Shown in pieces: positions 40,328 to 53,842 of a stretch of DNA of 64,000 nt; position 1 is the stretch's first letter, and every line of letters begins with the position of its first letter. Both the position numbers and the translations under genes were made by a program. A model generated the notes under the pieces. It was not told the DNA's origin and ran no database searches. It saw only the letters and a program-made list of their open reading frames with translations. The DNA comes from Roseovarius arcticus (lineage in GTDB: Bacteria; Pseudomonadota; Alphaproteobacteria; Rhodobacterales; Rhodobacteraceae), in NCBI RefSeq assembly GCF_006125015.1, contig NZ_SZZN01000001.1, positions 1,364,001-1,428,000 on the forward strand, in the 5' to 3' direction.

Positions 40328-41478
40328 AGGTGTTCATCCTCGCCGGTGAGGCCTCTGGCGATCGTTTGGGCGCGGCGCTGATGGCTGGCTTGAAAACCCT
40401 ATCAGATGTTGAGTTCGAGGGAATCGGTGGCCCCTTGATGCAGGACGAGGGGATGGACAGCCTCTTTCCAATGGACGAGCTTAGCGTCATGGGCATCACT
40501 GAGGTGCTGCCAAAATATCGCCACCTCAAACGCCGAATTCGCCAGACAGCTGATGCAGCTTTGGCGAGTGGCGCGGATGTCTTGATCACCATCGACAGCC
40601 CTGATTTTTCGCTGCGCGTCGCCGGTCTGGTCAAGACGCAGAGCGATATTCGCACGGTCCATTATGTTGCGCCGTCGGTCTGGGCATGGCGGGCCGGGCG
40701 GGCGGCCAAGATGGCACGCGTCATCGATCATGTGCTTGCCTTGCTGCCGTTTGAGCCGCCCTACATGCACGCCGCCGGTATGGAGTGTGATTTTACCGGC
40801 CATCCCGTCGTGGCCGAGCCGCAGGCAAGCGCGGCCGAGATGGCTCAGTTCAGGGCGCGCCACGCCTTGGGCGACGCGCCCGTGCTGCTGGTTCTACCCG
40901 GCTCTCGCAAGGGCGAGGTGGCCCGGCTAGGTCCGATTTTTGGCCGGGCACTGGCGCCTGTGCTGGCACAGCATCCCAGCCTCAGGCTGATCGCGCCAAC
41001 GACAGCGCATGTCGCGCCGGTGTTGCGCGAGGTATCGGCAGATTGGCCGACTGCGCCGCTCATCATTGACCCATCGGACATGAAGAGTGATGATTACAAG
41101 GCTGAAAAGAGGGCGGCATTTGGCATCGCATCGGGCGCGCTGGCAGCGTCTGGCACCGTCTCACTAGAGTTGGCGGCAAGCGCGACACCCATGGTCATCG
41201 CCTATGATGTAAGCTGGATCAGCCGCCAGATTATTGCGATGATGCTGAAAATTGATACGCTGACGTTGGTCAACCTCGTTAGCGAAACGCGCGCAATTCC
41301 AGAGTGTAACGGGAAGCATTGTAATCCGGCAGAGATATCGGCAGCGGTGCTAAAGATGCTGGATATGCCCGGCGCGCAGATAGCCGCGATGGAGGATACT
41401 ATGCTACGCCTTGGCAAGGGCGGCGAGGCGCCGGGCCTACGCGCCGCTCGTGCGATATTGGCGGGCCTGAAGCGTTAG
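40324..41478 (+). CDS. lpxB: Lipid-A-disaccharide synthase
   Basis: LpxB joins lipid X and UDP-diacylglucosamine. The 384-residue glycosyltransferase begins with [17 protein letters not shown]. It has VDSP-like [26 protein letters not shown] and [21 protein letters not shown]. The later [19 protein letters not shown] and LVNLV segments are also typical. It overlaps lpxI by four bases and ends the envelope run. Its stop codon overlaps the convergent mnmA stop by four bases. Confidence 0.95.
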   Translation: MKVFILAGEASGDRLGAALMAGLKTLSDVEFEGIGGPLMQDEGMDSLFPMDELSVMGITEVLPKYRHLKRRIRQTADAALASGADVLITIDSPDFSLRVAGLVKTQSDIRTVHYVAPSVWAWRAGRAAKMARVIDHVLALLPFEPPYMHAAGMECDFTGHPVVAEPQASAAEMAQFRARHALGDAPVLLVLPGSRKGEVARLGPIFGRALAPVLAQHPSLRLIAPTTAHVAPVLREVSADWPTAPLIIDPSDMKSDDYKAEKRAAFGIASGALAASGTVSLELAASATPMVIAYDVSWISRQIIAMMLKIDTLTLVNLVSETRAIPECNGKHCNPAEISAAVLKMLDMPGAQIAAMEDTMLRLGKGGEAPGLRAARAILAGLKR

Positions 41479-42620
41479 TAGCCGCGCCAGATCCAACCAC
41501 CGCCCAAGATACGGCTGCCGCCCGCCTCATAGAATACGCAGGCCTGACCGGGCGACACGCCTTCCTCAGGTGTCAGCAATTCCACCTCGGCTGTGGTGGC
41601 CGACAGGGGCCGGATTACCGCCTCGCGCGGCGCTCGTGTCGACCGGATCTTCACCATCACATTTCGCTCTGACACCGCATCGAACGTATCGTCGCCTAGC
41701 CAATTAATCTCGCGCACGGGCACAATCGCTGCGCTCAGTAGCTCCTTTGGTCCGACGATGACTTGACGCGCATCCACATCCAGTTTGACCACATATAGCG
41801 GCGTCTCTAGCCCGCCGATGCCAAGGCCGCGCCGTTGGCCGACGGTGTAGTGCAACACGCCGTTGTGCTGGCTTAGGACGTTTCCGTCCATGTCGACGAT
41901 CTCGCCCGGTTCAGCGGCGCCGGGACGCAGCTTCTCGATGACGGAGGCGTAATTGCCATTCGGGACAAAGCAGATGTCCTGACTGTCAGGCTTGTCCGCG
42001 ACGCTTAGACCGTATTTCGCGGCCAGTGCGCGGGTCGCATCCTTTGACGGCAAGTGGCCGAGGGGAAAACGCAGATAGTCCAGCTGCTCCGCCGTAGTGG
42101 AAAAGAGAAAATATGACTGGTCCCGATTCGCATCCGCCGCCGAGTGAAGCTCTGGGCCGTGCGTGCCCGTCTTGCGCTGGATGTAGTGCCCGGTTGCCAT
42201 GCAATCGGCGTCCAGATCGCGGGCGGTCTCTAGCAAATCCTTGAATTTCACCCGCTCGTTGCAGCGGATACACGGTACGGGCGTGGCGCCTGCCAGATAG
42301 CTGTCTGCAAACTCATCTATGACAGCCTCCTTAAAGACGTTCTCATAGTCGAGGACGTAGTGAGGAAACCCCATTTTTTCGGCCACCCGCCGCGCGTCAT
42401 GAATATCGAGGCCCGCGCAGCATGCCCCTTTTTTCGCTAGCGCCGCGCCATGATCGTAGAGCTGCAGTGTCACGCCGACGACGTCATAGCCTTCCTCGGC
42501 CAGTTGCGCCGCCACGACCGAGCTGTCGACGCCGCCCGACATCGCGACGACGACACGCGTTTCGCACTCAGGCTTGGCAAAGCCGAGGGAGTTAAGGCGG
42601 TGTGCGGTATCCAGGGACAT
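41475..42620 (-). CDS. mnmA: tRNA-specific 2-thiouridylase MnmA
   Basis: MnmA puts sulfur on U34 of tRNA-Lys, Glu and Gln. The 381-residue product has the PP-loop AMSGGVDSS at residues 27-34. The catalytic pair is Cys in PVPCIRCN and Cys in [20 protein letters not shown] and [13 protein letters not shown] are also present. It converges on lpxB with a four-base overlap. It is the last gene before the divergent sciP-ctrA block. Confidence 0.95.
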   Translation of the reverse strand: MSLDTAHRLNSLGFAKPECETRVVVAMSGGVDSSVVAAQLAEEGYDVVGVTLQLYDHGAALAKKGACCAGLDIHDARRVAEKMGFPHYVLDYENVFKEAVIDEFADSYLAGATPVPCIRCNERVKFKDLLETARDLDADCMATGHYIQRKTGTHGPELHSAADANRDQSYFLFSTTAEQLDYLRFPLGHLPSKDATRALAAKYGLSVADKPDSQDICFVPNGNYASVIEKLRPGAAEPGEIVDMDGNVLSQHNGVLHYTVGQRRGLGIGGLETPLYVVKLDVDARQVIVGPKELLSAAIVPVREINWLGDDTFDAVSERNVMVKIRSTRAPREAVIRPLSATTAEVELLTPEEGVSPGQACVFYEAGGSRILGGGWIWRGY

Positions 42621-42805
42621 TGGGCAGGGTCCGTTTGAGGGGCGTTATTCTGTCACATAGTGGTCCGCGCGGCAAAACGCAAAAGGCTTTCCAGCCTGAG
42701 TGCGAACCCGGTTTAGGCAAATCCTAGCTATTTGGATCGCGTCGTTTCAGGCGCCGTTAAGGCTAAGTCGGCCATCTTGACCTCGTCAGCATGAGGATAA
42801 TGACG

Positions 42806-43084
42806 ATGTATTTGAAAAAAGTTGAGGGCCCCCGGGCCGTGACCCTGCCAAGCGGCAAAGTGATGACGCAGGCCGATCTACCGCCTGCCGATACCGCGAG
42901 ATGGGTCGCCTCGCGCAAGCTGTCTGTGGTGCGCGGCGTTCTCTATGGTCTTGTTACGCAAGGGGAAGTTTGCAAACGGTATCAACTGAGCGAAGAAGAG
43001 TTCGAGGAATGGGTCCGCGCGGTGTCGCTGCATGGTGAGGACGCGTTAAAGGCGACGGCGCTGAAGATTTATCGACAACCTTGA
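42806..43084 (+). CDS. sciP: CtrA inhibitor SciP (DUF1153)
   Basis: SciP is a small helix-turn-helix protein that binds DNA and CtrA and blocks CtrA-dependent transcription. The 92-residue product shows the DUF1153 pattern: VEGPRAVTLPSGKVMTQADLPP, WVASRKLSVVRGVLYGLVT and EVCKRYQLSEEEFEEWV (the recognition region). Three in-frame ATGs lie at 42791, 42800 and 42806; I take the last because GAGGA (42793-42797) then sits at the right distance. CtrA is encoded 92 bases downstream, which puts repressor and target together. Confidence 0.88.
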   Translation: MYLKKVEGPRAVTLPSGKVMTQADLPPADTARWVASRKLSVVRGVLYGLVTQGEVCKRYQLSEEEFEEWVRAVSLHGEDALKATALKIYRQP

Positions 43085-43111
43085 GTTGTTTTCGCGAAAT
43101 GTTCGCCTATG

Positions 43112-43127
43112 GTAACTTGTAGTTAAC
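43112..43127. promoter_or_regulatory. Degenerate CtrA box upstream of ctrA
   Basis: GTAA-CTTGTAG-TTAAC is one base from the TTAA-N7-TTAA consensus and lies 50 bases before the ctrA ATG. Self-regulation of ctrA by such sites is known in Caulobacter; here it is inferred from the match. Confidence 0.5.
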
Positions 43128-43176
43128 CAATTTTCACCAGTGTGTGAATAACAGGTCATTTTGCGGAGATTAATGA

Positions 43177-43893
43177 ATGCGTGTCCTTCTGGTAGAAGAC
43201 GATCCTACAACATCCAAGAGCATCGAATTGATGCTGACCCATGCGAACCTCAACGTCTATACGACCGAGTTGGGCGAGGAGGGCATCGATCTAGCCAAAC
43301 TTTACGACTACGATCTTATTTTGTTGGATTTAGGTCTTCCCGATATGACGGGCCATGACGTTCTTCGTCAGCTTCGCCTTGCGCGGATCGAAACCCCGAT
43401 CCTTATTCTGTCTGGCGCCGACGATACCGACAGCAAGATCAAGGGCTTCGGTTTTGGCGCAGACGACTACCTGACCAAGCCATTCCACCGCGAAGAGCTG
43501 GTGGCGCGTATTCATGCGATCATCCGTCGGTCAAAGGGGCATTCGCAGTCGGTGATCCGGACGGGCGTGATCAATGTCAATCTCGACGCCAAGACGGTCG
43601 ATGTCGCAAGCAAAGCAGTCCATCTTACTGGCAAAGAGTACCAGATGCTTGAGCTGCTGAGCCTGCGCAAAGGCACAACTCTGACAAAGGAAATGTTCCT
43701 GAACCATCTTTACGGTGGCATGGACGAGCCTGAGCTAAAAATCATCGACGTCTTTATTTGCAAGCTTCGCAAAAAGCTGACCGAGGCGACAGGCGGTCAG
43801 AGCTACATCGAGACAGTCTGGGGCCGCGGTTATGTGCTGCGTGATCCCGAACCTTCCGAGGTGGACCAAGAGAGGCTGGCGGTAGGGGCCTGA
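43177..43893 (+). CDS. ctrA: Cell-cycle response regulator CtrA
   Basis: CtrA is an OmpR-type regulator. In Caulobacter it controls replication and division. In Rhodobacteraceae it governs motility and gene-transfer agent genes. The 238-residue product has a receiver with phospho-acceptor Asp 51 in [13 protein letters not shown] and the CtrA-specific [15 protein letters not shown]. The winged-helix DNA-binding half follows, with [17 protein letters not shown] and [21 protein letters not shown] precedes the ATG. The hydrophobic end (LAVGA) could serve for ClpXP recognition, as the Ala-Ala end does in Caulobacter. Confidence 0.97.
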   Translation: MRVLLVEDDPTTSKSIELMLTHANLNVYTTELGEEGIDLAKLYDYDLILLDLGLPDMTGHDVLRQLRLARIETPILILSGADDTDSKIKGFGFGADDYLTKPFHREELVARIHAIIRRSKGHSQSVIRTGVINVNLDAKTVDVASKAVHLTGKEYQMLELLSLRKGTTLTKEMFLNHLYGGMDEPELKIIDVFICKLRKKLTEATGGQSYIETVWGRGYVLRDPEPSEVDQERLAVGA

Positions 43894-44056
43894 GACGACA
43901 GGGCCGGGGCAGAGGATAAAACTGTGGCACCAATCTGCACTTAACCGCCGCCTTTGTCCTACTATAATCCCTGCGAGACGAGGGTTTTTGAGTGCTGCAA
44001 GCGCATCTCTCTCGCTTGCGCACTGGACCTCACCGTTGCTGCGTCTTATCACGTGA

Positions 44057-48468
<4,412 letters not shown>

Positions 48469-48495
48469 TCGATACATCACGATTTGTTCACGAAT

Positions 48496-48510
48496 GTTCT
48501 TAATAAGTTC
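48496..48510. promoter_or_regulatory. Perfect LexA (SOS) box before a 43-aa ORF
   Basis: GTTC-TTAATAA-GTTC is an exact match to the alphaproteobacterial LexA operator. A third GTTC at 48486 precedes it with a six-base gap. It lies in the 103-base gap after recG and ends 61 bases before the ATG of the small ORF, so the likely target is that ORF. Confidence 0.82.
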
Positions 48511-48571
48511 TTTACATTTCCCGCGAAAAATGAGAACAAAGTGGCAACTGATCAATTGAAAGGTCGTTGCC

Positions 48572-48703
48572 ATGATACACCAGATCAAAACAGTCGCCGC
48601 CCGCTCGCAAGAGACATTGCTGGGTGATGCCGTAGGCGCCGCTGCCTTGATGGTCATGTTAATGGGATGCCTCTATCTGCCGGGCCTTGCCCAAGGGTTT
48701 TGA
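48572..48703 (+). CDS. Small SOS-linked membrane protein (43 aa)
   Basis: This ORF of 43 residues has AAGG ten bases before the ATG. The start MIHQIKTVAARSQETLLGDAV is polar with basic residues. A hydrophobic helix follows (GAAALMVMLMGCLYLPGLAQ) and ends near the C-terminus. I do not recognise a family. The LexA box upstream makes it a candidate SOS gene, and a single-helix protein of this size with such a box recalls SidA and DidA, the Caulobacter SOS division inhibitors. The sequence does not establish homology to either. Confidence 0.65.
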   Translation: MIHQIKTVAARSQETLLGDAVGAAALMVMLMGCLYLPGLAQGF

Positions 48704-48879
48704 TAGAGGGGTTCTGATCAACCAGTTTCTGCCTGCGATATCCTGTGCCTCTTCGCTGACCGCATCTCCTGTCCCCAAAACTTGATGCAACGCGATTGAC
48801 ACTGCCTGTCACCGATCGTCTCGGGGTTCTAAAATCCCCACAATGGCGAAGAGGGTCCCACACGGGAAAACGCATACTT

Positions 48880-48916
48880 CCGCCGCCATCCAAACCGGAT
48901 GTGCGGCGGTTTTTTT
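48880..48916 (+). terminator. Strong rho-independent terminator
   Basis: Arms CCGCCGC and GCGGCGG, extended by ATCC/GGAT, are followed by seven T residues. It lies 177 bases after the 43-aa ORF, so either that mRNA has a long 3' region or a separate small RNA ends here. A TTGACA lies at 48796, but no good -10 follows it. Confidence 0.88.
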
Positions 48917-48933
48917 GTTGTATGTGGTTAATC

Positions 48934-49374
48934 TCAGGCGCAAGCCGTCTCGATCGCCTCCACGGCCGCGTCCAGCGCCAGCATGATCGACGCGTGCCGA
49001 TTCTTGTATTCGCGTGCCGGCATCAGCACTTCGAGCCCGTCGAACGGCGCGGCGGGTGGCGGGCCATCCTCCTTCAGCATGGCGCGCAGCGCGCCTTGCG
49101 CCTCGCGCACCTGCGCAGACGTGCAGCCGACGATGTTTGCGCCGACCACACTCGCCGCCGCTTGGCCGAGGGCGCAAGCCTTCACGTCCTGTCCGTAATC
49201 GGTGATGGTGCCATCCGCGCATGTCAGGTCAACTGTCACAGTTGATCCGCAAAGAGGCGCGCGCCGCTTAACCGTCGCGCCGGGGGCGTCAAGCCGGGTG
49301 TGCCGGGGAATGTCGGCCGCCAGTGCGAGGATGCGGGTCGAGTATAGCTTGATCATATCGGTATCGGCGGTCAT
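48934..49374 (-). CDS. NifU/IscU-like iron-sulfur scaffold protein
   Basis: The 146-residue product resembles the SufU/IscU N-terminal scaffold family that builds Fe-S clusters. The expected Cys sites are visible as APLCGSTVTV, VKACALGQAAASVV and IVGCTSAQV, with a further Cys in ETACA at the end. The start is ATG 49374; an 18-codon longer frame has no support. It is divergent from hisI with 66 bases between starts. No other suf or isc genes lie nearby, so its system is not clear from context. Confidence 0.82.
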   Translation of the reverse strand: MTADTDMIKLYSTRILALAADIPRHTRLDAPGATVKRRAPLCGSTVTVDLTCADGTITDYGQDVKACALGQAAASVVGANIVGCTSAQVREAQGALRAMLKEDGPPPAAPFDGLEVLMPAREYKNRHASIMLALDAAVEAIETACA

Positions 49375-49440
49375 GGCTGGTCCTTCGCAGTGATGCCCCT
49401 TAGATAAGGCGCGCACCGGCAGATGCAAAAGGAAAGTCCG

Positions 49441-49803
49441 ATGAGTTTCGATCCTGCAAGTTTGACGTATAATGATACCAGCCTGATTCCTGCGATCGCG
49501 CAGGATGCCGCGACCGGCGAAGTGCTGATGATGGCATGGATGAATGCGGACGCTGTCGCCCAGACGCTGAAGACAGGGCGCGTGACGTATTGGTCGCGCT
49601 CACGCAGCGCACTCTGGATCAAGGGCGAGACGTCGGGACATGTTCAGAAACTGATCGAGTTTCGCGTCGACTGCGACCGCGATTGCCTGCTGCTAAAGAT
49701 CGAGCAGACGGGACCAGCCTGTCACACCAACCGGCGCAGCTGTTTTTACACGGTGATTGAGGACGGTGCTGAAAAAGTTGTGATGGCGCCCGTCGCTGAC
49801 TGA
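49441..49803 (+). CDS. hisI: Phosphoribosyl-AMP cyclohydrolase
   Basis: HisI performs the third step of histidine synthesis, opening the adenine ring of phosphoribosyl-AMP. The 120-residue product has LMMAWMNADAVAQTL, then YWSRSRSALWIKGETSGH and the metal motifs VDCDRDCLL and GPACHTNRRSCFY. It lacks the phosphoribosyl-ATP pyrophosphatase (HisE) domain, so it is a single-function enzyme. AAGGAAA precedes the ATG at the right distance. It stands outside any his operon. Confidence 0.95.
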   Translation: MSFDPASLTYNDTSLIPAIAQDAATGEVLMMAWMNADAVAQTLKTGRVTYWSRSRSALWIKGETSGHVQKLIEFRVDCDRDCLLLKIEQTGPACHTNRRSCFYTVIEDGAEKVVMAPVAD

Positions 49804-49834
49804 TTGCTTGGTTATTCGGGGCCAATACAACGCG

Positions 49835-50704
49835 CTAGGGCAAGCCGCAGATGCGGCGAATATCCTGCGGTGTCGCACCGTCGTCGCGGTATTTGGCTAT
49901 GGCGCGGGCGTCGTCACGCTTGGCCAGACGCTTGCCCGCATCGTCGCGGATCAGGCGATGATGGTGATAGGCCGGAGTGGGTAGAGACAGCAGGCGTTGA
50001 AGGATCACGTGGATTGCGGTCGCGTCAAACAGATCGGCGCCGCGTGGGACCAGCGTGATGCCTTGGGCTGCGTCATCCACCACGACCGACAGATGATAAG
50101 ACGTACCCATGGCCGTGCGCGCGAGGACGATGTCGCCAATTCCCTCAACGGCGTGACGCCAATCGATAGTGATGAGGCCTGTCTCTCCGTTCGGCCCGGC
50201 GCCGATTTCCGTAAAGGTGAGCGGGGCGTCTCCAAGTGCTGCATGCGCGGCGCGCATGTTTAGCCTGAGCGCGACGTTGTCGGGTAGCGACCCTTGCGCT
50301 GCGGTCTTCTGGCGGCATGTGCCGGGATAAACGATGCCGTCTGGGCCGATCAGCGGAGTGCCTTCCTGCGGGGCGCTGGCCGAGGCGGCAATATCGCGCC
50401 GTGTACAGACGCAAGGATAGATTAGGCCGCGTTGCCACAGTGTGTTAAGGACGTCGCGGTAGTCGGGCAGGCGATCCGACTGATGCATGACTGGCTGCGT
50501 CCATGAAAGGCCGAGCCATGCCAGATCGTCATATATCTGCGCCTCCCACTCGGGGCGACTGCGCGAGGTGTCTATGTCCTCGATCCGCAGCAGGAACGTA
50601 CCGCCCTGCGCCTGTGCCAGATCATATGCAAGCATAGCAGAGTACGCATGACCCAGATGTAAAGGACCCGTCGGGGATGGGGCAAAGCGCGTTCTAATGG
50701 TCAT
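49835..50704 (-). CDS. gluQ: Glutamyl-Q tRNA(Asp) synthetase
   Basis: This enzyme attaches glutamate to queuosine in the anticodon of tRNA-Asp. The 289-residue product looks like the catalytic half of glutamyl-tRNA synthetase without the anticodon-binding domain. It has RFAPSPTGPLHLGH with the HIGH-like box at residues 16-19, LLRIEDIDTSRSRPEW, Cys ligands in YPCVCTRRDI and a KRLAKRD form of the KMSKS loop. The adjacent trmFO on the same strand also modifies tRNA. Confidence 0.92.
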   Translation of the reverse strand: MTIRTRFAPSPTGPLHLGHAYSAMLAYDLAQAQGGTFLLRIEDIDTSRSRPEWEAQIYDDLAWLGLSWTQPVMHQSDRLPDYRDVLNTLWQRGLIYPCVCTRRDIAASASAPQEGTPLIGPDGIVYPGTCRQKTAAQGSLPDNVALRLNMRAAHAALGDAPLTFTEIGAGPNGETGLITIDWRHAVEGIGDIVLARTAMGTSYHLSVVVDDAAQGITLVPRGADLFDATAIHVILQRLLSLPTPAYHHHRLIRDDAGKRLAKRDDARAIAKYRDDGATPQDIRRICGLP

Positions 50705-50749
50705 TTTAGATCAACCATGCTCCGTCCTATCCTCATCCAAATCATGTGG

Positions 50750-52096
50750 TCAGGTCGGACTTGAATCCAGCCACCCCTGCCAGGCTTCCTTGGCGCGGTC
50801 GGTATAGGCTTTGTAGCGGTCCATGCGGCCACGGCGTCCGCCCTTCAGGCCCTCGACAGGGCGGAAAAGACCAAAATTGACGTTCATCGGTTGAAACGTT
50901 TTCGCCTCGGCGCCGCCAGTGATGTGGTGGATCAGCGCACCCATCGCGCTGTCCTGCGGCGGTGTATCCAGTGGCAGGCCCAGTATCTCGGACGCGGCGA
51001 GGCGGCCGGCGAGCAAGCCCATGGCGGCGGATTCAACGTAACCCTCGACGCCGGTGATTTGACCGGCGAAACGGATGTGTGGGTGCGCTCGCCAGCGCAT
51101 CTGGTCGTCCAGCAGCGTGGGCGAATTGAGGAATGTGTTGCGGTGGATACCGCCAAGCCGGGCAAAGCGCGCGGCCTCGAGGCCGGGGATCATGCGCAGC
51201 ACGTCTGCTTGCGCGCCGTACTTCATCTTGGTTTGGAAGCCGACTATATTGTATAGCGTTCCTAGCGCGTTATCGCGCCGCAACTGAACAACCGCCCACG
51301 GCTTCACGTCCGGCTGGTGCGGATTGGTCAGGCCCACAGGCTTCATCGGGCCGTGGCGCAACGTCTCGCGGCCGCGCTCGGCCATCACTTCGATCGGCAG
51401 GCAGCCGTCAAAATAGCCAGCTGTTTCGCCCTCGTGAAATTCGGTCTTGTCGGCGGCCAGCAGCGCGTCGATGAAGGCGTCATATGTCTCGCGGTCCATC
51501 GGGCAGTTAAGATAGGCCGTGCGCTCGTCCTCGGTCGCGCCTTTGTCGTAGCGCGACTGCATCCAGGCGCGCGACATATCTATGCTGTCATGGTGCAGGA
51601 TCGGCGCGATGGCGTCAAAGAACGCAAGCGCCTCCGTGCCGGTTTCCGCTGCGATGGCCTGCCCGAGTGCAGCAGAGGTCAGTGGACCTGTGGCTATAAT
51701 CCAGTGCCCGTCCTTGGGGATTTGGGTAATTTCACCGTCTGATATGGTGACGTTCGGATGCGCCCTCAGCGCTTTGGTCACCGACTCGGCAAAGGGATCG
51801 CGGTCAACAGCCAGCGCACCGCCTGCGGGCAACCGATGCTTGTCTGCGGTTTGCATAATCAGGCCATTGGCAGCGCGCATTTCCCAATGTAGCAGGCCGA
51901 CCGCGTTCTGCTCATCATCGTCCGAGCGAAAGGAGTTGGAGCAGACCATTTCCGCCAGATCACCGGTGCGATGGGCAAAAGTAGCAACCGTTGGGCGCAT
52001 TTCGTGAATGATGACCTGCACACCCATATGGGCGGCCTGCCATGCTGCCTCGGCCCCGGCCATGCCGCCGCCAACGATGTTCAAAACTTGTGTCAT
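50750..52096 (-). CDS. trmFO: tRNA (m5U54) methyltransferase TrmFO
   Basis: TrmFO uses methylenetetrahydrofolate and FAD to make m5U54 in the tRNA T-loop. The 448-residue product starts with the FAD-binding [15 protein letters not shown]. It has [33 protein letters not shown] and, near the C-terminus, [25 protein letters not shown]. All are family motifs. It lies 45 bases upstream of gluQ on the same strand. Confidence 0.95.
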   Translation of the reverse strand: MTQVLNIVGGGMAGAEAAWQAAHMGVQVIIHEMRPTVATFAHRTGDLAEMVCSNSFRSDDDEQNAVGLLHWEMRAANGLIMQTADKHRLPAGGALAVDRDPFAESVTKALRAHPNVTISDGEITQIPKDGHWIIATGPLTSAALGQAIAAETGTEALAFFDAIAPILHHDSIDMSRAWMQSRYDKGATEDERTAYLNCPMDRETYDAFIDALLAADKTEFHEGETAGYFDGCLPIEVMAERGRETLRHGPMKPVGLTNPHQPDVKPWAVVQLRRDNALGTLYNIVGFQTKMKYGAQADVLRMIPGLEAARFARLGGIHRNTFLNSPTLLDDQMRWRAHPHIRFAGQITGVEGYVESAAMGLLAGRLAASEILGLPLDTPPQDSAMGALIHHITGGAEAKTFQPMNVNFGLFRPVEGLKGGRRGRMDRYKAYTDRAKEAWQGWLDSSPT

Positions 52097-52764
52097 AGCG
52101 GGCGAGATAGTCCATCGTCGGCGCTTTGGAAAGGGCTCAGCTAGGGCCGTTGTACCCCGCCGCTATTGCTCGCGTGAGGCCAACATTTCTGACGCTCAAG
52201 AACAGTGAGGCGTCACGGCTGATGTTGGGGAAGTAATTTCGGGTCACCGCGCCGGGCAAGTCGGTGGCCAGAGAGAGGCTGGCCTGGAGGGACATGACTG
52301 CGGCTGCGGTGACCGAAATTCTCATTTGAAGTTAGCGCTAAAAACTATTCGTAGGAAGCATAACTTAGACGAATGGGGCAGAAAGACGGCAGATGTGGAG
52401 ATAATAAGGTATAAAATTAGAAACATTTCGCACGGATTGGCGAAGATTGGCGGAGAATCATCAACGACTGTGGTGCTTTTTCGCCTAATTTACCGCGAAT
52501 CGGGTCGCGACTGGGTGCGCCCGGGGATGAGCCTGACAAGAATAGCCGCGATTCGCTCGGCTGTGTCGGTCATCAACATTGTTGCGGTCACGATGGCATC
52601 GGTGTGGAATTAAGTCTCCTAAATCGGCAACTCCGCTTAATCGTCGAAGGCGTGCTTCAGGGCCGCTGGACGTCCGCGCAGGTGCCGCTGCGCTCAATCA
52701 TCGCCATCTTGTCACTGCCTATGATATCCGCTCATGTGAATCGACGGCACAGGGCGGGGTAAGC
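52097..52764. other. AT-richer stretch without a convincing gene
   Basis: These 668 bases lie between trmFO and the thioesterase and are noticeably AT-richer than the neighbours. Two small frames exist. A minus frame at 52137-52325 (62 codons) has a signal-peptide-like start but no ribosome site. A plus frame at 52326-52613 has a TTG start. Neither resembles a known family or has good codon use. The region may be a decayed gene or an old insertion; I see no inverted terminal repeats. Confidence 0.5.
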
Positions 52765-53202
52765 ATGACGTTAAAGATGAGCGTAGATGATCTGGCCCGG
52801 TTCATGTCCGCGGAATTTCCGCAGGTGGCAGATGATTTCGTGGTTGAGGATTTGCGACCGATGCATCTGACCATTCGCCTGAAAATCGGCGCGCAGCACC
52901 TGCGCCCCGGCGGCACGGTGTCGGGCCCAGCGATATTCGCGCTGGCCGATGTGGGGATGTATCTAGCCGTTTTAGCAATGATCGGGCCGCAGGCGCTGGC
53001 CGTTACCACGAATTGCAGCCTTGATTTCATGCGCAAACCAGCCGCGGGCGCGGACCTTATCGCGGATATTCGCTTTCTCAAGTTGGGGCGCGTGCTGGCG
53101 GTGGGGGATGCCATGATAAGATCGGACGGAGCAGACGAGGTCGCCGCGCGTGCCAGCCTGACTTATGCGATCCCACCAGCGCTGCGGGGTAGGAAGGGCT
53201 GA
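52765..53202 (+). CDS. PaaI-family thioesterase
   Basis: The 145-residue hot-dog-fold thioesterase has the pattern LRPGGTVSGPAIFALADVGMYLAV, in which Asp of LADVGM is the likely catalytic residue. It then has TTNCSLDFMRKPAAGADLIADIRFLKLGRVLAVGD. Members hydrolyse aryl- or acyl-CoA esters; the substrate is unknown. ATG 52765 has GGGG upstream; a second ATG four codons on is possible. A longer upstream frame lies in the AT-rich stretch and is discarded. Confidence 0.85.
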   Translation: MTLKMSVDDLARFMSAEFPQVADDFVVEDLRPMHLTIRLKIGAQHLRPGGTVSGPAIFALADVGMYLAVLAMIGPQALAVTTNCSLDFMRKPAAGADLIADIRFLKLGRVLAVGDAMIRSDGADEVAARASLTYAIPPALRGRKG

Positions 53203-53220
53203 TTTCAGCAAGCAGTGATG

Positions 53221-53236
53221 GGGTATTAATATACCC
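53221..53236. repeat. Inverted repeat upstream of rplM
   Basis: GGGTAT-TAAT-ATACCC lies 48 bases before the rplM -35 element. It could be an operator or a weak hairpin after the thioesterase gene; no T-run follows. Confidence 0.45.
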
Positions 53237-53283
53237 AATTTCTAAGCCATTGAAATGTTGATGTTTTTACGTACGGGTGCGTA

Positions 53284-53311
53284 TTGACGCGGCGCAGACA
53301 CCCTATATAAC
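53284..53311 (+). promoter_or_regulatory. Strong promoter of rplM-rpsI
   Basis: TTGACG (53284-53289) and TATAAC (53306-53311) are spaced by 16 bases, both close to the housekeeping sigma consensus. Transcription would start about 60 bases before the rplM ATG. Confidence 0.75.
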
Positions 53312-53377
53312 CCGCTCATCACCAAGGGGGAACCGGACCTTTCCACACCCCCAGCGGCAATTAAGGATTCTGCGGTC

Positions 53378-53842
53378 ATGAAGACATTTTCTGCGAAACC
53401 GGCGGATATCGACAAGAAATGGATCCTGATCGATGCTGAAGGCATCGTTCTGGGACGTCTCGCGTCGGTTATCGCCATGCGCTTGCGCGGCAAGCACAAG
53501 CCCAGCTTTACCCCTCACATGGACATGGGCGACAATATCATCGTCATCAATGCCGAGAAGGTTCAGCTGACCGGCAAGAAACGCGACAAGCCCAACTATT
53601 GGCATACCGGCCATCCGGGCGGTATCAAATCACGCACCACCGGCGAGATCCTCGAGGGCAAGTTCCCCGAGCGCGTCGTGATGCAAGCGGTAAAGCGCAT
53701 GCTGCCAGGCAACACCCTGAGCCGCACCCAGATGACAAATCTGCGCGTCTACGCCGGCGGCGATCATCCCCATGAGGCCCAAGGCCCTGAGGTGCTGGAC
53801 GTCAAAAACATGAACTCCAAGAATACGCGGGTGAATTACTGA
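53378..53842 (+). CDS. rplM: 50S ribosomal protein L13
   Basis: L13 is an early-assembly protein of the large subunit. The 154-residue product begins [22 protein letters not shown] and has [18 protein letters not shown], the [11 protein letters not shown] segment and the C-terminal [14 protein letters not shown] motif. The TGA stop shares a base with the rpsI ATG (TGATG), the normal L13-S9 pairing. Confidence 0.97.
   Translation: MKTFSAKPADIDKKWILIDAEGIVLGRLASVIAMRLRGKHKPSFTPHMDMGDNIIVINAEKVQLTGKKRDKPNYWHTGHPGGIKSRTTGEILEGKFPERVVMQAVKRMLPGNTLSRTQMTNLRVYAGGDHPHEAQGPEVLDVKNMNSKNTRVNY

Noticed and set aside
43990..44030. GCAAGCG/CGCTTGC hairpin between ctrA and ligA as a terminator
   Set aside because: No T-run follows in either direction and the stem is only seven pairs; support is too weak.
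52326..52613. 95-codon frame from TTG in the AT-rich gap
   Set aside because: It has no ribosome site, a rare start codon and no family resemblance; the codon choice is unlike its neighbours.
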